NCBI GenBank assembly: GCA_028694115.1
Contig: JAQUUB010000001.1
Coordinates: 62,001 to 126,000, forward strand
Reading direction: 5' to 3'
DNA from: Lachnospiraceae bacterium
Lineage (GTDB): Bacteria > Bacillota_A > Clostridia > Lachnospirales > Lachnospiraceae
DNA: 64,000 nt
This document shows, one piece after another, positions 45,091-53,361 of this stretch; positions within the stretch are counted from its first letter, which is position 1; each line of letters begins with the position of its first letter. The translations under genes were made by a program, and so were the position numbers. A model generated the notes under the pieces. That model was given only the letters and a program-made list of their open reading frames with translations, made no database searches and had not been told where the DNA came from.

Positions 45091-45411
45091 ATGTCATTTA
45101 AACAAATAGGAACTGATGAAATCCTTGATGGATCAGCAGTAGATGGTTTTTTATTAGAAAGGATAAAAGATAATTTCGAGTATCAACAAGAAGAGTTTGC
45201 TCTAAAAGAACAAAGTCTTGCTCAACAAGCTCAAATACTTGCAGAGCAGTCTGTTGTGATTTCAAAATCTGTTCCTGTAGGAACAGTTAGATATTCCACG
45301 CTTAGTATTGCTCAGTTTTTAGCTGAAGTTCCAGGCCAATGGAGATTGATGGATGGTGACAGTGCAGACTGGGCATCTTTTTCAAGTATTTCCTTTAGAG
45401 CAGAACAATAG
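45091..45411 (+). CDS. Fibre paralogue 4, deletion chimera
   Basis: 106 residues. Attachment helix IGTDEILDGSAVDGFLLERI, long coiled coil and the start of a collar domain (PGQWRLMDGDS), then an abrupt switch to WASFSSISFRAEQ. That ending matches the C-terminus of the next gene (WISFSGISFRAI), so most of the collar is deleted and fused to another tip. The stop lies 11 bases before the next ATG. It may be a decoy, a minor subunit or debris of recombination. Confidence 0.55.
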   Translation: MSFKQIGTDEILDGSAVDGFLLERIKDNFEYQQEEFALKEQSLAQQAQILAEQSVVISKSVPVGTVRYSTLSIAQFLAEVPGQWRLMDGDSADWASFSSISFRAEQ

Positions 45412-45421
45412 GAGCAAGACC

Positions 45422-45874
45422 ATGGCTTACACACCAATTACTAATACAGATATAGAGGTTAATAAAACTATATCTTCTTCTCTTTTTACTAAAGTTAAAG
45501 ATAACTTCAGTGAATTGAAAGCTGTTACAGATATTCACACTTCTCAAATTCAAGATATTTCAGCACAACATCCTTGGATAAATGTAACTTACAATAATGG
45601 ATGGACTTCATTTGATGCCTTCTGGGCACCTTTATCTTATTATAAAGACCCTACTGGCAGAGTCCACCTACGAGGAATGGCGAAAGGCGCTCTTCATGTG
45701 GTTATAGGAAACCTCCCAATTGGATATCGTCCTGCAAATATTGAGCTATTTGTTACTAACTCATCTCACCAATTAGGAAGAATAGATATTGATGGAGGAG
45801 GAAATATTGTTGCAAAACAAGGAGATTCTAATCAATGGATTAGTTTTTCTGGAATATCTTTCAGAGCAATATAA
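45422..45874 (+). CDS. Fibre paralogue 5 with a different tip domain
   Basis: The start is the ATG at 45422 (GGAGCAAGACC upstream); the frame opens earlier but without support. 150 residues: the attachment helix TNTDIEVNKTISSSLFTKVK is kept, but the collar core is replaced by a β domain (WINVTYNNGWTSFDAFWAPL; DPTGRVHLRGMAKGA; GNLPIGYRPANIELFVTNSS). This layout (HLRG, LP.GYRP) is common in phage tail tips. It would give a second type of binding head on the same base. Confidence 0.7.
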   Translation: MAYTPITNTDIEVNKTISSSLFTKVKDNFSELKAVTDIHTSQIQDISAQHPWINVTYNNGWTSFDAFWAPLSYYKDPTGRVHLRGMAKGALHVVIGNLPIGYRPANIELFVTNSSHQLGRIDIDGGGNIVAKQGDSNQWISFSGISFRAI

Positions 45875-45880
45875 AAACCT

Positions 45881-45906
45881 AAGACCCCCTTAACTGGGGG
45901 TTTTCT
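45881..45906 (+). terminator. Rho-independent terminator after the fibre cluster
   Basis: AAGACCCCC (45881-45889) and GGGGGTTTT (45896-45904) with loop TTAACT, including one G-T pair, ending in a T run. It closes the fibre transcript 7 bases after the last stop. Confidence 0.85.
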
Positions 45907-46467
45907 CTTCGCGCATTTTTTCTAGCAAATATACTATATCATAATTCTTTTCACACAAATCTGCATTGATCCGTGTACTTTATCATAAGATAGGGCGCGC
46001 GATTCTACGCCCAAATAGTATCCAAACAACAATCCAAAAGAAATCCAAATAATCACAGTGCTATAGCTCTATTTTATCTTACCGGTAGATCAAAAGAATA
46101 TGCCTACAATATAGGCTATCTCGCCTATTAAATAGGCAATTAAATGACACAAAACAATACACTTGCATCAATTAATTAACAACTACCCGCCTTAGACTTT
46201 ATCACAATTCCCTATATAGGGACCAAAAAATTCCAAAAAAAATATAGGATTTTCAATAGGGAATCGAAAAAGCCCTAATAGCAAAACAGGTACCGGGGTC
46301 TCTGTTCCCAAAGGAGGCAGACCAAAAATGCCCAAAAAATAAAAAAAGAGTGATGGTAGACCTAGAATGAATGTTTTGAATGATAGGTATGAAGAGTATC
46401 TTCATTCGAGGCACCGGGGTCTAAACTATAAAGAAATTCAATTAATAATATACCTGAGGAGGCATCT
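45907..46467. other. 560-base gene-free region rich in palindromes and direct repeats
   Basis: No ORF with a ribosome site and no RNA gene seen. It contains adjacent hairpins GCCTA/TAGGC (46102-46116) and GCCTATT/AATAGGC (46123-46137), the perfect palindrome TCCCTATATAGGGA (46209-46222), and the direct repeat AGG(T/C)ACCGGGGTCT (46288-46301 and 46409-46422). Between 45990 and 46260 there are many CCAAA and AAAAAA runs. It separates late fibres from the early block, so it may hold the early promoter(s) or a replication origin; neither is proven. Confidence 0.45.
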
Positions 46468-46662
46468 ATGGAAATTAATGTAATTCGTATCGAAACTAAC
46501 GAGATTATTGCAACTGTTATTGGAGTAAAGAAAAAGGGATATAAAGGATGGTTTATCCCTATGCCATCATGTAATTCAAGAATGGAAGTGATTGTAATAG
46601 ATGATTGTACTTATTTAGATGAATTTGATTATTCATTATATGTAGCTAATTGGGATGTTTAA
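46468..46662 (+). CDS. Small early protein, function unknown
   Basis: 64 residues, starting EINVIRIETNEIIATVIGVK, β-prone and with no motif I recognise. Ribosome site GAGGAGG. It is the first gene after the palindrome-rich gap, so it is probably transcribed early and strongly. Confidence 0.6.
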   Translation: MEINVIRIETNEIIATVIGVKKKGYKGWFIPMPSCNSRMEVIVIDDCTYLDEFDYSLYVANWDV

Positions 46663-46686
46663 AAACAATTAACGTAGGAGGTATTT

Positions 46687-46971
46687 ATGAAGCTATCAAA
46701 GAAAGAGAAACTATTTATTGATCATTCTGTTAAGCCTATTGAGGAAGATGCATGTACTAGATTTCGTGACATTAAAATCAAAGAGGAGAAAACTATGCTT
46801 ACTATCATTAGAAACAATTTAGAGAACATTGTATTAGGTCTTATCTGTGTAATGGCTATTAGTTATACAGTAGACAATATCAATATGTCTCAAGCAGAAG
46901 ATAATTACATTACTCATGTAGTGAATGATCGTAGTCCTGCTGTAGTAGAGATGTATATGTCTAATAAATAG
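46687..46971 (+). CDS. Small membrane protein with two possible starts
   Basis: 94 residues from the ATG at 46687 (TAGGAGG upstream), with one membrane segment (NIVLGLICVMAISYTVD) after a charged N-terminal 50 residues. A second ATG at 46795, preceded by AGAGGAG, would give only the 58 residues from MLTIIRNN, i.e. the membrane part. Two products are possible. Unknown function; the membrane helix suggests an envelope target. Confidence 0.6.
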   Translation: MKLSKKEKLFIDHSVKPIEEDACTRFRDIKIKEEKTMLTIIRNNLENIVLGLICVMAISYTVDNINMSQAEDNYITHVVNDRSPAVVEMYMSNK

Positions 46972-47003
46972 TATTAATAACTAACAACAATTGGGAGAAT
47001 AAC

Positions 47004-47330
47004 ATGATTAAAGTATTTAGAATTGCTAAACGGGACAATGTCTATAGTGGTCCTTTTAGAACAGATGAGTTTGTAACTGCATGGGAATTCGAGTTGTCTT
47101 TAATGAATTTAAAGCTAGTTAAGCCTCTATTTGCAGATTGGTTATATGGCTTTACCGAAACTCAGTTCAGGAATGTCATAGACAGACGTATTATGAAGAA
47201 TCTATATGACCAAGGTTATGGCCTATATATATTTGAGTTACCAAAGGAAGCAGTACAGGTATTTGAAGATCAAGTTTGTTTTAATCCTTCTGTAATGGAA
47301 GAACATTATGCTTTTGATAAAACTGCATAA
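47004..47330 (+). CDS. Early protein of 108 residues, function unknown
   Basis: Reads IKVFRIAKRDNVYSGPFRTD, then a Leu/Phe/Trp-rich middle (PLFADWLYGFTETQFRNVID) and an acidic end. No membrane segment. Ribosome site GGGAG. No family recognised; the single domain and good start make it a real gene. Confidence 0.55.
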   Translation: MIKVFRIAKRDNVYSGPFRTDEFVTAWEFELSLMNLKLVKPLFADWLYGFTETQFRNVIDRRIMKNLYDQGYGLYIFELPKEAVQVFEDQVCFNPSVMEEHYAFDKTA

Positions 47331-47376
47331 TTAAGCTTTAGCTAATAGTACGAATACTAATAACAAGGAGACTTCT

Positions 47377-47814
47377 ATGAAATTAACAGTACCACATTCA
47401 CTAGTTGTTGCTATGAACAAAGTATCACTTACTGAGTATAAGCCTATTGATGTTCTAATGAACTTAGCGGAGACAGTAAGGATGATCTCTTCTTATGAGT
47501 CTAAGCATGGCTATATCCCTAAGGAATGGTCATTGTTCCTAGATGATATGAATAAAGTATTAACTGTTCTTTCACAAGAAAACCAGGAGACTATCATGAC
47601 TAACTTAATTGAGATTGAGACTAAACGTGCTGAGTGGATTACTAAACTAGTATTTGCAGATGTCGGTCTAACAGAGTTAGAGCTAAGAGCTTTTTCTATG
47701 GTAGAACTAAGAGATCTTTATGAAGAAACATTCCCTTCCTATATCACTATCAAGTCAGCTACTGCTACTGGTGGTGTAAAACGTATGGTTACTAAAATCT
47801 CTAAACCTGCATAA
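47377..47814 (+). CDS. Early protein of 145 residues, function unknown
   Basis: Mostly helical (VALNLAETVRMISSYESKHG-like start, then ENQETIMTNLIEIETKRAEW). The C-terminus is short and basic (TATGGVKRMVTKISKPA). Ribosome site AAGGAG. No motif or family recognised; similar lengths among the neighbours suggest a set of host-modifying proteins. Confidence 0.55.
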   Translation: MKLTVPHSLVVAMNKVSLTEYKPIDVLMNLAETVRMISSYESKHGYIPKEWSLFLDDMNKVLTVLSQENQETIMTNLIEIETKRAEWITKLVFADVGLTELELRAFSMVELRDLYEETFPSYITIKSATATGGVKRMVTKISKPA

Positions 47815-47887
47815 GTCTTCTATATATTTTCATTTGCTATTTAGTTCTTTAATTACTTAGTGTTGCCAAGCAACCAAAGGAGTTCCT

Positions 47888-49321
47888 ATGTCTACGAATA
47901 AACTATCTAAAATGTTCCACAACAACAAAGGAGATTCTATGAAGAAAGCTGCTATTAAAATCAAAGATTTGGTTCGTTATGAACCTAAAATGTCTTCTCT
48001 TGCTACTCACTTAACTAAAGCAGAACTCTATGCTGAAATGGGAGATGTAGACGAAGAAGCTGCCAAGGCTCTTCTTGGTGTAACTATGGAAGATGTTGAT
48101 TTCCATGAAAAGGAAATGGACCGCGCTCGTCGTGCCCGTTCTGCTGATAAACGTCGTGCTTATGTTGAAGCTTATTTTAAGGAACACAAAGATCTATTCC
48201 CTGCAGGAATGGACTACAAGAATCCTGATCATGTAGAAATTCTGGCTCTATATGTTGATTCATTAAGAGAAGATGAATTAACTTCTGGTAATGGTTATGT
48301 AGCTAACAGTGGTGTTCTTGTAGTATTACAGCGTCTATCTAAGGCTGGTCGTTGGTATACTCTTAAGGATTCTAATGGTGACAAAATGACATATCACTAT
48401 GACCTTGAGGATGTATGTGAAATGAAAGGCGGCTTTCCAGTAGGTCTAAGATATGCCTCATTCCTTGTAGCTAAATATAACATGGATACTAAATCTCTCT
48501 GTTATGAAAAGGAGTTCTTTCCTTCTGTCGTTGGTGAAATAATGGAGAAAGGATATGATCTTGATGGAGAGTCATTCCGTGTAGTTCTAGTCTCTAACAA
48601 GTTCAACTTCTGGATTGGTGAAACAATAAACAATCAATGGGAAGAAGCGGTTGAAGTTTTCTGTGGAGTAGTAGCTCTTCCGGCTACAAGCGATACTAGC
48701 TATGCTGACATGGAGGAAATTGAAGCTGAAGCTAATATCCCAGTAGGAACTTCTAATATCAGTTCAAATGCTGCCTACTTACTTTGTGAAGAAGATGAGC
48801 ATCTCTTGATTACTGCAGAGCAAGACATTATTGAAGCTCTTAACACTAAGTCTAAAATCAAGATTCAAGCTCGTTCTATCTACAATGAGAACATTCTTAA
48901 CGACAATGCTGATGTAACTTGTTTACTAGAAGCTATTATCCATGTCGCTAATACTAAAGGCAACATGGCTGCTATTAGCCTAGTTCAATCTAATGCTAAT
49001 CATGCGCTAACACTATGGAAAGTGGTTCATGCTCATGCTAAGCAAACTGGCGAAATCCTACCTGGTCCAGTCTATCATAACCTTAAGAATCTTAAGGATA
49101 AAATGAAAGAGGCTGCAAAGGAAAAGGCTTTCATTGAAAATGCTACTGATGAAGCTGTTGGTCTAATCACTCGTATGAATAAAGGTGAAGAGATCATGCT
49201 TACTGATGCTCAGGCTATTGAGGTATATGAAGCGGCTCGTTCTGGTTTCAGAATTGAAAATAAAGCTTTATACAAAACCATTGGCATCAAGGCTACTGCA
49301 GCTAAAGCTAAGATTGCTTAA
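47888..49321 (+). CDS. Largest early-block protein (477 residues), function unknown
   Basis: A Lys/Arg-rich N-terminal region (EMDRARRARSADKRRAYVEA), a middle domain with FNFWIGETINNQWEEAVEVF and a helical C-terminal half (ITRMNKGEEIMLTDAQAIEV). No catalytic motif is seen. A second start at 47939 (MKKAAIKIKDLV), preceded by AAAGGAG, would remove the first 17 residues; both sites are strong. Possibly an abundant early protein, judging from two good starts and its isolated position. Confidence 0.55.
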   Translation: MSTNKLSKMFHNNKGDSMKKAAIKIKDLVRYEPKMSSLATHLTKAELYAEMGDVDEEAAKALLGVTMEDVDFHEKEMDRARRARSADKRRAYVEAYFKEHKDLFPAGMDYKNPDHVEILALYVDSLREDELTSGNGYVANSGVLVVLQRLSKAGRWYTLKDSNGDKMTYHYDLEDVCEMKGGFPVGLRYASFLVAKYNMDTKSLCYEKEFFPSVVGEIMEKGYDLDGESFRVVLVSNKFNFWIGETINNQWEEAVEVFCGVVALPATSDTSYADMEEIEAEANIPVGTSNISSNAAYLLCEEDEHLLITAEQDIIEALNTKSKIKIQARSIYNENILNDNADVTCLLEAIIHVANTKGNMAAISLVQSNANHALTLWKVVHAHAKQTGEILPGPVYHNLKNLKDKMKEAAKEKAFIENATDEAVGLITRMNKGEEIMLTDAQAIEVYEAARSGFRIENKALYKTIGIKATAAKAKIA

Positions 49322-49367
49322 TTAATAAATCTAGACTCAAGGATGAGTCATAACAAAAGGATCAATT

Positions 49368-49688
49368 ATGTCTATTTATGAAATGAATGAAACTGTGTCT
49401 GTTGAATTATCTGAATTAGAAATAATGATGTATATGGGAATGATAGCTAAAAAGCTTAATGAGTCCATCCCCGCTTACTTAGTACTGCTGGAGCAATACG
49501 AAAAAGGTGAATTATCTGATGATGATTTTACTTATTCTAAGTGTGGATATGATTCTATATATTCACTAGAAACAGTCCTTATGAAGTTAGAAAAGACTGT
49601 TGGCTATATCAACTATTCAAAAGTTTATACTAATCTTAAGTACGAAAATAACAAGTATAAAAGATTAACTGCTCAATTAATAAAATGA
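49368..49688 (+). CDS. Acidic early protein of 106 residues
   Basis: Helical and acidic (SVELSELEIMMYMGMIAKKL; EKGELSDDDFTYSKC). A small GACTC/GAGTC hairpin (49334-49349) lies in front of its ribosome site AAAAGGA. Not recognised. Confidence 0.5.
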   Translation: MSIYEMNETVSVELSELEIMMYMGMIAKKLNESIPAYLVLLEQYEKGELSDDDFTYSKCGYDSIYSLETVLMKLEKTVGYINYSKVYTNLKYENNKYKRLTAQLIK

Positions 49689-49789
49689 GGAATATTCTAT
49701 AGCCTATATGATCTTGGTTATTATAGCTGTGTTTCTCTCGATAAAGGTAAACCAACACAACGTATTAAAATCGTATCAAAGGAGACAAT

Positions 49790-49972
49790 ATGAGTAATGA
49801 AGAAAGAGCTATGGAAGCAGCAAATGTAGTAATGGGTGGTACCTCACTTGAGCTATGGTATCTAGAAGGATTTATTGAAGGTTTTGTAGAAGAATACAAC
49901 AAAAAAGTTCCGCTCTCTTATCGTATCTCTGTTACTGGAATGCTTGATTTAATTAAGTCTAAATCTAACTAA
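49790..49972 (+). CDS. Small early protein of 60 residues
   Basis: Reads ALEAANVVMGGTSLELWYLE-like, one short helical domain. Ribosome site AAAGGAG. A 100-base AT-rich leader precedes it. It ends 9 bases before the next start, sharing a transcript. Not recognised. Confidence 0.5.
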   Translation: MSNEERAMEAANVVMGGTSLELWYLEGFIEGFVEEYNKKVPLSYRISVTGMLDLIKSKSN

Positions 49973-49981
49973 GGAGTAATT

Positions 49982-50407
49982 ATGAATAAAAAGAAAAATT
50001 ACAAAACAGAAGAAAGTAAATCAGATAACTCAATAAATGACTCAAAAGAAAATACCTATTATGAATCAGGGTACTATCTTAATAAAGAAAGAGCGATTGT
50101 TCATAATTTTGCTGATAGATATCATGTCGAATTTTCTAATTTAGCCAAGCTTTTCTTGAAGCGTTTTACATCTAAAATAAGCGAGCTTGATAATGAAGAG
50201 ATTCTGTCTATTCATAGTTACTATCTTTTAGCTCTGACTCATAAGAAATGGCTTAAGGAACTTGCAGAAGAAAAAGGTAAAAGAACAATAGAGCTATCAG
50301 AAGAGATACTCTCAGTAACTGAAATCTTGTTTAACATAGAAAAAGAAGCATATTCTCGTAAGCTATCTCTTAATAGTAAAGAACCTATGAACCATATTCT
50401 TAAATAA
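49982..50407 (+). CDS. Early protein of 141 residues, function unknown
   Basis: Charged N-terminal 35 residues, then a helical domain (FSNLAKLFLKRFTSKISELD; LLALTHKKWLKELAEEKGKR). Ribosome site AAGGAG. Member of a tight run of genes (49790-50740) with near-identical leader sequences TAAGGAGTAATT. Not recognised. Confidence 0.5.
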   Translation: MNKKKNYKTEESKSDNSINDSKENTYYESGYYLNKERAIVHNFADRYHVEFSNLAKLFLKRFTSKISELDNEEILSIHSYYLLALTHKKWLKELAEEKGKRTIELSEEILSVTEILFNIEKEAYSRKLSLNSKEPMNHILK

Positions 50408-50428
50408 CAATAAAACAAGGAGTAAATA

Positions 50429-50740
50429 ATGGCTAAAATAAATCCAGCTAACTCTATCAAGATTAGAAAGGCTTTAAATGGCTATAGTGTAGTAGTTCGA
50501 ATTAATGAAAACACTAGCCTTAGTAAGAAATATTTAACACTTGAAAGAGCACAGGAGGTACATAACAAAATACTACCTGCTATTTATGACTTATTTCTTC
50601 TTCGATCCTTATTGTGGAGGTATGGCTCTCTTATTAGTTCATACAAAAGATTAGCACATAAAGACTGGTCAGAATCAATTGACAAAGAAATAGCAAATAT
50701 AGTTAGAAACTGTTTTTACATCTATTCAGATAAGGAGTAA
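50429..50740 (+). CDS. Early protein of 103 residues, function unknown
   Basis: The N-terminus (INPANSIKIRKALNGYSVVV-like) resembles a short β domain, followed by a helix (LERAQEVHNKILPAIYDLFL). Ribosome site AAGGAG. It ends two bases before the next frame, which runs into the GC-rich island. Not recognised. Confidence 0.5.
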   Translation: MAKINPANSIKIRKALNGYSVVVRINENTSLSKKYLTLERAQEVHNKILPAIYDLFLLRSLLWRYGSLISSYKRLAHKDWSESIDKEIANIVRNCFYIYSDKE

Positions 50741-50742
50741 TT

Positions 50743-51051
50743 ATGAAATTAATTAATAAATTAATGCATTTAATTGAAATTGCAAAGGGTAAAGACTCCG
50801 TGACCTCCGTTCCCTTCGCAAAGCTCCGGTCACTGCGGCACTCGTCTTGCTTACGCAAGCCTCGTGTGTCACTCGCCATGCTATGGCATGTCTCGCGCCA
50901 TCACTCCGTCTCCTCGCGTCGCTCGCTTACGCTCGACTCCGCTGCGGTGAGATCCGCTCAGCCTTTGGCTTCGCTCCAAGGTCGCTCCAGGGTCGCTCCC
51001 TGGGGCATCGCTCCTTTGTCGCTCATGGCTCGCTTTAGCTCGCCTAGCTAA
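50743..51051 (+). pseudogene. Short early gene interrupted by the GC-rich hairpin island
   Basis: Good ribosome site (AAGGAG) and a plausible first 16 codons (MKLINKLMHLIEIAKG). The frame then enters the GC-rich island and encodes low-complexity Ser/Arg/Leu sequence. The real gene was probably short and is now truncated or disrupted; the 102-residue open frame is not a credible protein. Confidence 0.4.
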
Positions 51052-51063
51052 GTTGTGTCTTTA
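50790..51063. repeat. GC-rich island of stacked short hairpins with 7-base terminal inverted repeats
   Basis: About 270 bases of visibly GC-rich DNA inside the AT-rich genome. Hairpins: CTTGC/GCAAG (50846-50859), CATGC/GCATG (50877-50890), GCGG/CCGC (50944-50957), CCTTTGG/CCAAGG (50962-50981), CCAGGG/CCCTGG (50987-51003), separated by short CGCTC-type spacers. The ends carry TAAAGAC (50790-50796) and GTCTTTA (51057-51063). Single-stranded, it would fold into a chain of hairpins. It looks inserted. Confidence 0.6.
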
Positions 51064-51093
51064 TTAAGAAGTTAGAATTCTGAGGAGGTTGGA

Positions 51094-51171
51094 ATGCATT
51101 ATTACAAGTTGTTTAAGAGGTTGGGTTTAAATAGTCCTAGAAATTGGAAGAACAAGTTGCCTCCGGGTTAA
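51094..51171 (+). CDS. 25-residue small ORF
   Basis: ATG after the strong site GAGGAGG, reading HYYKLFKRLGLNSPRNWKNK and ending LPPG. Basic, aromatic. It is placed directly after the GC-rich island. Possible small protein; it cannot be classified. Confidence 0.4.
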   Translation: MHYYKLFKRLGLNSPRNWKNKLPPG

Positions 51172-51236
51172 AGGGCTCGCAAAGCTCGCCTCTCACCAAA
51201 ATATATATGATATACATCGAAAGGAGGGTTTAACCA

Positions 51237-51284
51237 ATGTCAATCCCTGACGTCCACGGGGTTATGTGGTACTTGAAATCGTAA
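51237..51284 (+). CDS. 15-residue ORF with strong ribosome site
   Basis: AAAGGAGGG precedes an ATG reading MSIPDVHGVMWYLKS, ending 23 bases before the next gene. It may act as a leader peptide for that gene. Too short to be sure. Confidence 0.3.
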   Translation: MSIPDVHGVMWYLKS

Positions 51285-51307
51285 CATCTTATAAAGGAAG
51301 GTGCTGT

Positions 51308-52054
51308 ATGAGTAATAATACTCAACCAACATTTGAAGAAGAGATTCAGTTTTTACTAGACAAGCTTAATGGCACTGATGTTGAAGAGGCGGATCGTTAT
51401 TCTGCTTGGGCAGAAGCTAACTCTCGAATAATTGAGATTGCTAATGAGGAGGCTCAGCTTAAGCGTTACTTAACTAAAGACCAGAAGGAAATCCTTCAGT
51501 TTGCTAGAGGAGTAGCTCAAGAGAATGGCGCTCGTGCTCGTGGTTCAAAGACTCTACATAATCTAAATACTCAGACAACACATGAGCCATTGACTCCTGT
51601 GCAAAAGATGCAGTATGACCAGATTGTTCGTCAGATTAGTATGATGAAATTTGAAGACGACAAGCCTAGAGTGGAGAACATGCCTACAGCTTCTACCAGT
51701 ATCCAACGTGCAGCTAAGGCTGTTAAAGAGTTTGGTGCTAAACATATCGGGCTTCGTGTTGGTAAATCTGAAATTCCATATGATCATCCTGCAAAGAATG
51801 AACTTTGGAAGCTCTACTACCAAAAGCTTAAAGAGATCTATCCTCCAGTCTTCGAAGAGCTAGTGGCTAAGCCATCGCTCATTGAAGTAGAGGCTATTCG
51901 TCTTAAGAAGCTGGTAGAAAAACAGATGCCAGGTCTTATCACTAAGGGAAGCAGCTATGGTGTGGAAGTAAATGAGATCTTGGAGAAATTCCAAGAATCT
52001 GAAGAGGTAGCTGAAAAGCTTATCGAAGACTTCCGTGCTAAGCAAGCTATGTAA
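51308..52054 (+). CDS. Early protein of 248 residues, function unknown
   Basis: Start at the ATG at 51308 with AAGGAAGG upstream; an earlier in-frame start at 51266 has no support. Helical and charged (ADRYSAWAEANSRIIEIANE; KAVKEFGAKHIGLRVGKSEI; LEKFQESEEVAEKLIEDFRA). No recognised motif. Together with the next gene it may form an operon: 27 bases separate them. Confidence 0.55.
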   Translation: MSNNTQPTFEEEIQFLLDKLNGTDVEEADRYSAWAEANSRIIEIANEEAQLKRYLTKDQKEILQFARGVAQENGARARGSKTLHNLNTQTTHEPLTPVQKMQYDQIVRQISMMKFEDDKPRVENMPTASTSIQRAAKAVKEFGAKHIGLRVGKSEIPYDHPAKNELWKLYYQKLKEIYPPVFEELVAKPSLIEVEAIRLKKLVEKQMPGLITKGSSYGVEVNEILEKFQESEEVAEKLIEDFRAKQAM

Positions 52055-52081
52055 ACTTAACCCATAATTAAGGAGGCTATT

Positions 52082-52861
52082 ATGTTTCTAACGCTTAAGC
52101 AAACAAAGAAGGTTCGTAAAGGTGAGAAGCTATCGAAAGAGCATTATAGCCTCTATTATGGCAAAAGCTTGTATAGCGGAAAAGAAGTTGTCTCCCGCGA
52201 GTTCCTTAACAGCTTAGTAGAAGCATGTCGAAGAGGCGAAAAACACATCGGAGAAAGCGAGAAAAAACTTGAAGAAATCGCTGAGAAAGCTGAGGAAACA
52301 GAGAACCTTGAACCAGTCGTCCATGAGTGCGTAGACACTACGATTATATCATCGTTCACCATCGTTCAAACAGAACATGGTATTACCTTAGATTCAGACG
52401 GATTCCTTATCAAGGATAGCTACCTACCGAAGGATGATAAAGCTCCCGACAGAGTATATGACATCGCAATGGAATTCAAAGCAGTGCTTGACGAATACTT
52501 AACATTTAAGAGTAGTCAGACACCAAAACTGAGCAATCCAACGCATACAGCAATACAGGATATGGATGATGACTGGTTCCTAGCTAAGTATGTCGGTAAC
52601 GAAGCCGTCATAGAAGAAAGAACTAAGCTACCAGTAAAAACTGTATTCGATACGTTGTATCACTACCTCATTACGCTTCCTCAAGAGGCTGAAGAGGCAA
52701 AACATGCGCCGTTTACTTCTACTACTGGTAAGAAACATCTCAAAGGAGCAATACTTAGACTTACCGAAGAAAATAATATCTGCATCGTAAACATTGATAA
52801 CTATAACGACGAGGTCAAGACCGTTGTTACTGAGCTTTCAAAATCATTCAACATTGCCTAA
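52082..52861 (+). CDS. Early protein of 259 residues, function unknown
   Basis: N-terminal domain followed by a coiled coil (SEKKLEEIAEKAEETENLEP), then a longer globular part ending VKTVVTELSKSFNIA. The DNA uses noticeably more C-ending codons than the genes before 51 kb, as do the next few genes, hinting at a different origin. Ribosome site GGAGG. Not recognised. Confidence 0.55.
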   Translation: MFLTLKQTKKVRKGEKLSKEHYSLYYGKSLYSGKEVVSREFLNSLVEACRRGEKHIGESEKKLEEIAEKAEETENLEPVVHECVDTTIISSFTIVQTEHGITLDSDGFLIKDSYLPKDDKAPDRVYDIAMEFKAVLDEYLTFKSSQTPKLSNPTHTAIQDMDDDWFLAKYVGNEAVIEERTKLPVKTVFDTLYHYLITLPQEAEEAKHAPFTSTTGKKHLKGAILRLTEENNICIVNIDNYNDEVKTVVTELSKSFNIA

Positions 52862-52878
52862 TAGGCAGGAGGTATCTC

Positions 52879-53361
52879 ATGGCTACAGCAAAGAAAAAAT
52901 CAGGTCCATCACGAGCTAGTAAAGAAGACATGAACAAAGCTAATCCAAAAGTCGCACCGAAAGGTAAAACAAAGGATAAGCTAAAAGAAGTCACAGAAAA
53001 ATCCGCAGGATTCTTCAGTAAAGCATTTCAAGCATTTAAAAACATCTGCATTGACGTAAAAGACCTTTCCGTTGGTCTAGCAAAAAAAGCTGGAAACATC
53101 GTCAAAGGCTTCACTGAAAAAGAAAAAGTACATAAATATGCAGGAAACGCCCGAGCACTATTGGCAGTTATCATGCTAATCTGCTCAGTCTGGGTAGGTA
53201 TTCAGTTCGTATTATCATACCTCACTGTACAACAAGTAGGCCTCATCGCCGCTGCTGGTGTAGTAGGTACTTATGGTTTATACCGTGTAACTATGAGCGA
53301 AACAACTCGTGAAGCAGTTAAGCCATCAGTAGCAGAAATGCTATCTCCAATGGCTGCTTAA
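52879..53361 (+). CDS. Basic membrane protein, two transmembrane helices
   Basis: 160 residues. A Lys-rich N-terminal 50 residues (KVAPKGKTKDKLKEVTEK) is followed by an amphipathic part and two membrane helices (LLAVIMLICSVWVGIQFVLS; VGLIAAAGVVGTYGLYRVT). Ribosome site AGGAGG. The cluster of such proteins downstream suggests a phage function at the host membrane. It is followed by a structured RNA region. Confidence 0.55.
   Translation: MATAKKKSGPSRASKEDMNKANPKVAPKGKTKDKLKEVTEKSAGFFSKAFQAFKNICIDVKDLSVGLAKKAGNIVKGFTEKEKVHKYAGNARALLAVIMLICSVWVGIQFVLSYLTVQQVGLIAAAGVVGTYGLYRVTMSETTREAVKPSVAEMLSPMAA

Noticed and set aside
43021..45874. Diversity-generating retroelement acting on the fibre tips
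   Set aside because: No reverse transcriptase gene or template/variable repeat pair is visible in the window; the tips differ by whole segments, not by A-specific changes.
50743..51051. 102-residue protein spanning the GC-rich island
   Set aside because: After codon 16 the sequence is low-complexity from hairpin repeats; treated as a disrupted gene.
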